From contig JAGYLB010000126.1 of the NCBI GenBank assembly GCA_018401055.1, positions 62,001 to 126,000 on the forward strand: 64,000 nucleotides of DNA. The letters are read 5' to 3'. Position numbers and translations under genes: made by a program. Numbering within the stretch: position 1 is the stretch's first letter; every line of letters begins with the position of its first letter. The notes below the pieces were generated by a model, which saw only the letters and a program-made list of their open reading frames with translations, was not told the DNA's origin and ran no database searches. The DNA comes from Roseicyclus sp. Lineage in GTDB: Bacteria > Pseudomonadota > Alphaproteobacteria > Rhodobacterales > Rhodobacteraceae. Of the stretch, positions 59,043 through 64,000 are shown piece after piece.

Positions 59043-59116
59043 CTGCGGCGCAGAGAAACGCCGCGACGCGCAGGTGTCCACGAATCGGCATGGATGCAGG
59101 GAATGTGACTTGAATG

Positions 59117-59200
59117 TGGTACCCGAGGCCGGACTCGAACCGGCAAGCCTTGCGGCGGCGGATTTTGAATCCGCTGCGTCTACCATTCCGCCACTCGGGC
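59117..59200 (-). tRNA. tRNA-Leu (anticodon CAA)
   Basis: The minus strand shows an 84-nt class II tRNA with encoded CCA: acceptor GCCCGAG paired with CTCGGGT, anticodon loop TTCAAAA on stem GCGGA/TCCGC, variable arm CGCCGCAAGGCTT-like, and T-arm GGTTCGAGTCC. The long variable arm and the CAA anticodon fix it as leucine. Confidence 0.94.
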
Positions 59201-59383
59201 AACGTTGGTCTCGATACCGAAACCGCCATGGCTCGTCCAGCCCAAATCAAGGCGTGGTCGTGCGGGCGCACCAGTGCCCAAGGCCGGTCCGCTCCACGCT
59301 GGTGAGCCGGCGTCGGGTTTGCTACCGATAGCCATGAGTCGAGGTGCCTTGCCTTGTTCGGGATCACACAAGGAGATGCGCCG

Positions 59384-59998
59384 ATGACGCCGCCTGCCCC
59401 TGAGCCGATGACGATTTCGGACCGGCTGAGCCGACTGGCCGATGATGCGCAGGGCGACGCCGTCACACTGGACTGGGTCCTCGATCAACTGCACGAGCGC
59501 GCCTTTGGCCTGTTCTTGCTGGTGCTGGCCCTGCCCTGCTGCATCCCCTTCCTTTATGGTGTACCGCAGATCGTCGCCTTGCCGCTGATGTTCATCTCGG
59601 GACAGATCATGCTGGGGCGCAAGACGCCGTGGTTGCCGCGAAAGCTCGGCTTGCGGGCGGTGGCAAAGACAAGCCTTGACGGTCTGGCGCGCAGGGCCGG
59701 CCCTTGGCTGCGCCGGATCGAGGCGGTCAGTCGCCCCCGGCTTGCCGCGCTCACGCGGCGCCCGCTGGATCAGGTGGTCGGAGTTGTGCTTGTCTTGTTC
59801 AGCGCCTCGATCCTCGTGCCATTGCCCGGCACGAACACAGTGCCGGGCTTGGCCGTGGTGATCGTTGCGATGGGCCTGTTGCAGCGCGATGGCATTCTTG
59901 TGATCCTTGGCGCAGTCCTGGGCCTGGCCTGGATCGGGACTTTGCTGTTTGCAGGCGCTACTTTGGCGAGCCTGATCCGGACATGGCTGGGAGCGTAA
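59384..59998 (+). CDS. exoD: ExoD-family exopolysaccharide synthesis protein
   Basis: The 204-residue protein starts MTPPAPEPMTISDRLSRLAD. The ExoD pattern is clear: LDQLHERAFGLFLLVLALPC, IPFLYGVPQIVALPLMFISG-Q, and the C-terminal hydrophobic helices SASILVPLPGTNTVPGLAVV and LGLAWIGTLLFAGAT. About four membrane spans. In rhizobia exoD mutants alter exopolysaccharide and alkali tolerance; the biochemical role is unknown. AAGGAG precedes the ATG at 59384. Seven bp before dsbB. Confidence 0.9.
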   Translation: MTPPAPEPMTISDRLSRLADDAQGDAVTLDWVLDQLHERAFGLFLLVLALPCCIPFLYGVPQIVALPLMFISGQIMLGRKTPWLPRKLGLRAVAKTSLDGLARRAGPWLRRIEAVSRPRLAALTRRPLDQVVGVVLVLFSASILVPLPGTNTVPGLAVVIVAMGLLQRDGILVILGAVLGLAWIGTLLFAGATLASLIRTWLGA

Positions 59999-60005
59999 GA
60001 GGCCG

Positions 60006-60486
60006 ATGCAACGCACATATCTGATGGCGCTGGCGGCGCTGGGGTCGCTGGGCCTGTTGGCTGGCGCCTTTGCCTTTCAATATATCGGCGGCCTTGCGCC
60101 TTGCGCGATGTGCCTGTGGCAGCGCTGGCCGCATGCCGCGGCCATCGTCATCGGGGCCGTGGGTTTCGCCCTGCCGCGCGCCCTTGTCGCCTTGGCGGGC
60201 GCGGGTGCCATGCTGACGGGCGCAGGCGTCAGCTCTGCTGCATACCGGCGTCGAGCGCGGCTGGTGGACGCTCAACCTCACCTGCACGGGCGGCGGCGAG
60301 GATCTGGGCGCGATGGACATCGCCACACTGCTCGACCCGACCCAAGGCGGCGAGGTCGTCATGTGCACGGATGTGCCATGGTCGATGCTGGGATTGTCGA
60401 TGGCGTCGTGGAACGGCATCGCCAGCCTTGTGCTGATGGCGCTCTGGATCGCGGCCGCCCTTGCACCACGCCTTAGTGGTAGGTGA
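60006..60486 (+). CDS. dsbB: Disulfide bond formation protein B (frameshifted)
   Basis: The ~160-residue inner-membrane quinone reductase re-oxidises DsbA. The first Cys pair is CAMC (residues 33 and 36) in GLAPCAMCLWQRWPH; the second pair is supplied by NLTCTGG and VVMCTDVPW. A missing base near 60236, after GAGVS, breaks the frame; LLHTGVERGWWTLNLTC resumes to the stop at 60486. Four membrane helices. Its last 14 bp overlap the convergent usg gene. Confidence 0.88.
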
Positions 60487-60742
60487 ATTCCCCCGTCACG
60501 TTGCGCCATTCGCCGGGCGAGATCATCTTGCGATGCACGAAGCGCACGGAATGCAGCGGCGCCTCGATGCTGCCTTGCCAGAACTCGATGAATTCGAACA
60601 GGCGCGGGTGATCGGGCGCAAGATCGTAGTCTTGCCAGACGAAGGTGTTGAGAACATTGCGATAATCGGGCATCCGGTAGACCATCTCGGCGGTGGTCAG
60701 GCCGTAGCCCTTCAACATCAGCTCGGTCTCGGTCGTTTTCAT
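60473..60742 (-). CDS. usg: Usg family protein
   Basis: The 89-residue protein starts [20 protein letters not shown] and contains the full Usg signature: [58 protein letters not shown]. Usg proteins are small, alphaproteobacterial and uncharacterised, named from an open frame near trp genes. The ATG at 60742 matches the family start; no frameshift. It is divergent from gyrA. Confidence 0.92.
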   Translation of the reverse strand: MKTTETELMLKGYGLTTAEMVYRMPDYRNVLNTFVWQDYDLAPDHPRLFEFIEFWQGSIEAPLHSVRFVHRKMISPGEWRNVTGEFTYH

Positions 60743-60937
60743 GGGCACCTCTGGTGTTGCCTCTTCCACGACTCAAGCTTGCCTCAGGGATTTTAAAAAT
60801 CAATAAAAACAGACTGTTGGCAATCATCCCCGCTGGCTGCCAACCGCAATCGGCCTGCGCCATTGCACCCCATATCCGGGGAACGTATAGTGCGGGGCAA
60901 CAAGATATAGACGCGGCCACAGACACAGGCGGACCCC

Positions 60938-63718
60938 GTGAGCGATACCCCGAACCCCCTGAGAACGATACCGAAAACGCACCCGAACGTGCGCCCCATC
61001 ACGGGCCGTCGATCGATATCGCCGCCGAGATGAAGACCTCGTTCCTCGATTACGCGATGTCGGTGATCATCTCTCGTGCCATTCCCGACCTGCGCGACGG
61101 GCTCAAGCCTGTGCACCGGCGTATCCTGTTTGCCATGCACGAAACCGGGAACACGCACGAAAAATCCTACCGCAAATCCGCCCGCCCCGTCGGCGACGTG
61201 ATGGGCCAATATCACCCCCACGGCGACAGCGCGATCTATGACGCGCTGGTGCGCATGGCGCAGCCGTTTTCCATGTCCCTGCCGCTTCTGGACGGTCAGG
61301 GCAATTTCGGCTCCATGGACGGCGATAACCCCGCGGCCATGCGCTACACCGAAGTGCGGATGGACAAGCCCGCCGCCTATCTTCTGGCCGATATCGACAA
61401 GGACACGGTCGATTTTCAGGACAATTACGACGGCAAGCAACAAGAACCCACCGTTCTGCCCGCGCGCTTTCCCAACATGCTGGTCAATGGCGCGGGCGGC
61501 ATCGCCGTCGGCATGGCCACCAACATTCCGCCCCACAATCTGGGCGAGGTGATCGACGCCTGTCAGGCGCTGATCGTGAACCCCGATCTGACCTCGGAGC
61601 AGCTGATCGAGTATATCCCCGCACCCGATTTCCCCACCGGCGCGCTGATCCTTGGCCGGTCCGGCGCGCGCAAGGCCTATCTCGAAGGGCGCGGCAGCGT
61701 GATCATCCGCGCGAAAACCCGCGTGGAAGAGGTGCGCAAGGACCGTTTCGCCATCATCATCGACGAGATCCCCTATCAGGTGAACAAGGCCTCGATGATC
61801 GAACGCATCGCAGATCTGGTGCGCGAGAAAAAGCTGGAAGGCATCTCCGCCGTCGCCGACGAGTCCGACCGGATCGGCGTGCGCGTGGTGATCGAACTGA
61901 AACGCGACGCGACGCCCGAGGTGGTGCTGAACCAGCTGTTCCGCTTCACGCAGATGCAGACGCATTTCGGCTGCAACATGCTGGCGCTGAACGGGGGCCG
62001 CCCCGAGCAATTGACGCTGCGCGGCTTCCTGACCGCCTTCCTCGACTTCCGGGAAGAAGTCGTGGCGCGGCGCACGGCGTTCGAGCTACGCAAGGCACGC
62101 GACCGGGCTCACGTGCTGTGCGGTCTTGCCGTGGCGGTGTCGAATGTCGACGAGGTGGTGCGCACCATCCGTGCCTCGGCCGATGCCAGTGAGGCGCGCG
62201 AAAAGCTGATGACCCGGCGCTGGCCCGCCGAAGAAATCCTGCCCTTCATCAAGCTGATCGACGACCCGACGCACACCGCCAACGAGGACGGCACCTACAA
62301 CCTGTCCGAGGTGCAGGCCCGCGCGATCCTCGATCTGCGGCTGCAACGCCTGACCCAATTGGGCGTCAAGGAGGTCACCGACGAACTGCAGGAGCTTGCA
62401 GGCAAGATCAAGGATTACCTCGAGATCCTCGGATCGCGCGACCGGATCCTTGCGATCATCTCTGCCGAACTGGCGCGAGATCCGCGACCTCTTCGCCGTT
62501 CCCCGCCGCACCGAGATCACCGATTGGTCCGGCGACATGGACGACGAGGACCTGATCGAGCGTGAGGACATGGTCGTCACCATCACCCAAGGCGGCTACA
62601 TCAAGCGCACCGCGCTGACCGATTTCCGCGCGCAAAAGCGCGGAGGCAAGGGAGTGGCGGGCGGCGCGCTTAAGGATGACGACGTGGTGACGTCGCTCTT
62701 TGTCGCCAACACCCACACACCGCTTCTGGTCTTCACTACCAGCGGCATGGTCTACAAGCTCAAGACCTGGCGCCTGCCCTTGGGCAGCCGGTCATCGCGC
62801 GGCAAGGCCATCGTCAACATCTTGCCGATCGAGCCCGGCACCGGCATCGCCGCCGTCATGCCCGTCGACCGGGACGAGGCGCATTGGGACGAGTTGCAGA
62901 TCTTCTTCGCCACCTCGGATGGCGACGTGCGGCGCAACGCGCTGTCGGATTTCACCAATGTCATGCGAAACGGCAAGATCGCCATGAAGCTGCCCGAGGA
63001 GGGCAATGTCAGCCTTGTGAACGCGCGCATCTGTTCCGAGGACGACGACATCATGCTGGTCACGGCGCTCGGCCGCGCGATCCGCTTCCCGGTGACCGAG
63101 GTGCGGGTGTTCAAGGGCCGCGATTCGACCGGTGTGCGCGGCATCCGTCTGGCGGACGGCGACCGCGTTGTGTCAATGGCCGTGATCCGCCATTTCGAGG
63201 CAGAGGCGATGGAACGCGCCGCCTATCTCAAGCAACGCCGCCTGATGGCGGGCGCGCTGGAGGAAGAAATCGAGGCCGACGAGGATGAGGACGCCGTGGC
63301 CGAGGGGCAGTTGTCGACAGACCGCTACGCCGAGATGTCGGCGGCCGAGGATCTGATCCTGACGATCACTTCCAGCGGATCGGGCAAACTGTCTTCGTCG
63401 CACGACTATCCCGTGCGCGGACGCGGCGGCCAGGGCGTGATGGCGATGGACAAGGCGATGCGCGGCGGCGCGCTGGTGGCGAGCTTCCCGGTCGAGATGA
63501 GCGACCAGATCATGCTGGCGACCTCCACCGGCCAGTCGATCCGCGTACCGGTCGAAGGCATCTCGTTCCGCTCGCGCAGCGCGGGCGGGGTGAAGGTGTT
63601 CAACACCGCCAAGGGCGAAGAAGTCGTCAGCGTCGCCTGGATAGCAGACCAGGGCGAAACCGAGGGCGAAAGCGGCGCCGAGGCATCCGGCCCAGACACG
63701 ACACCGGACGAGGCGTAA
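60938..63718 (+). CDS. gyrA: DNA gyrase subunit A (two frameshifts)
   Basis: The ~925-residue GyrA breaks and rejoins DNA. A GTG at 60938 reads VSDTPNP; a missing C in the run near 60955 must be restored to continue [12 protein letters not shown]. Then [20 protein letters not shown], the resistance region [19 protein letters not shown] with the sensitive-type Ser and Asp, and the active Tyr in [10 protein letters not shown]. An extra base near 62472, after ISAEL, shifts into [18 protein letters not shown] and the six-bladed C-terminal domain, with a GyrA box-like [10 protein letters not shown]. It ends in an acidic tail. Essential, so the breaks are technical. Confidence 0.95.
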
Positions 63719-63719
63719 G

Positions 63720-63947
63720 ATGTGGCAGAATGCACAGATCATTCTGCCCCTCATCCTCTTTGGCGGCGCGATCATCGTCTTGGGCAGCTGGGTCCAGTCT
63801 CGCAGCTATCGCGGCTACCTCGAACGGGTGGCAGCCGAAAACGCCAAGCTCGTGGAAAGCCAGCGCCAGACCCAGGCCCTGCTGGAAAAGCAGACGGCCG
63901 TGCTGGACCGCATCGCCGTGGCGTTGGAAAGCCGCCGCGCGCCCTGA
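63720..63947 (+). CDS. 75-residue membrane-anchored coiled-coil protein
   Basis: The protein starts MWQNAQIILPLILFGGAIIV with one membrane helix (~6-24), then a charged helix YLERVAAENAKLVESQRQTQ and LLEKQTAVLDRIAVALE likely to form a coiled coil. GAGG lies 6-9 nt upstream and the ATG is one base after the gyrA stop, so it is translated from the gyrA mRNA. No known family recognised. Confidence 0.7.
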   Translation: MWQNAQIILPLILFGGAIIVLGSWVQSRSYRGYLERVAAENAKLVESQRQTQALLEKQTAVLDRIAVALESRRAP

Positions 63948-64000
63948 CTGCGGGGACCCTTTCCTCTCGCGCCGAAAGATCCTAGATCTCGACCATGACC

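Noticed and set aside
58968..59108. A 46-codon plus-strand frame starting MSRPDNPCHKF
   Set aside because: No close ribosome site, no family recognised, overlaps the lux-box-like palindrome; likely chance.
1725..63718. Treating the broken genes as real pseudogenes or programmed frameshifts
   Set aside because: Breaks fall in many unrelated essential genes, without slippery heptamers and without loss of sequence; technical indels are simpler.
63982..64000. C-terminal end of a minus-strand gene (VMVEI then TAG) at the window edge
   Set aside because: Only about six codons are visible, too little to support a feature.

Overview
The window looks like a chromosomal segment of a marine-type Rhodobacteraceae (Roseobacter-like alphaproteobacterium). 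The evidence is high GC, a ChpT phosphotransferase beside a perfect CtrA box, a B12-dependent class II ribonucleotide reductase, an Usg-family protein, DUF3553, a GlxA-family regulator, an alphaproteobacterial-style LpxI, and a large RTX protein ending in a Hint domain. No plasmid, phage, IS element or CRISPR array is visible.

Layout. 1-10.2 kb: partial acyltransferase, DUF3553/chpT divergent pair, gamma-carbonic-anhydrase/gmk/yicC operon, class II DAHP synthase, GlxA-type regulator, glnE, YbaK-like deacylase. 10.2-22.6 kb (all minus): the classical envelope cluster pyrH-frr-uppS-cdsA-dxr-rseP-(45-aa protein)-bamA-skp-fabZ-lpxA-lpxI-lpxB, which joins outer-membrane protein assembly, isoprenoid and phospholipid precursors and lipid A. 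22.7-31.2 kb (plus): miaA, an AraC-type regulator and a four-gene oligopeptide-type ABC importer. 31.2-38.7 kb: a membrane protein, a Tat-exported beta-lactamase-fold protein, nrdJ with a structured leader, tRNA-Pro, DUF192 and a double cold-shock-domain protein. 38.9-48.9 kb: pdxH, fabI, gpt, a low-GC acetyltransferase, aroB-aroK, a small-protein/periplasmic-protein/xerD operon, a CNNM/CBS protein and a DUF2254 protein. 49-52 kb: a dimethylglycine/sarcosine-dehydrogenase-like flavoprotein and a MobA-like nucleotidyltransferase. 52-58.4 kb: one ~2,100-residue LamG-RTX-Hint secreted protein. 58.4-64 kb: a long intergenic stretch with palindromes, tRNA-Leu, exoD, dsbB, usg, gyrA and a small membrane protein.

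The dominant oddity is sequence quality. About forty single-base frameshifts interrupt some two dozen genes, including plainly essential ones (gyrA, bamA, dxr, cdsA, pyrH, gmk, lpxB, rseP). In each case the family sequence resumes in another frame with nothing lost, so these are far more likely assembly or sequencing indels than pseudogenes. I annotate the reconstructed genes as CDS and give the approximate break points. Some intact-looking open frames are themselves artefacts: a 1,004-codon 'fusion' at 48987-52001, and a locally scrambled permease at 28.77-28.81 kb.

The most interesting biology is regulatory. There are two perfect TTAA-N7-TTAA CtrA sites, a palindromic Shine-Dalgarno shared by two divergent genes 15 bp apart, a structured nrdJ leader with an NrdR-like box, a strong hairpin between the binding protein and permease genes, and a perfect lux-box-like 20-mer upstream of the giant RTX gene. 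I did not find a convincing wholly new multi-gene system.
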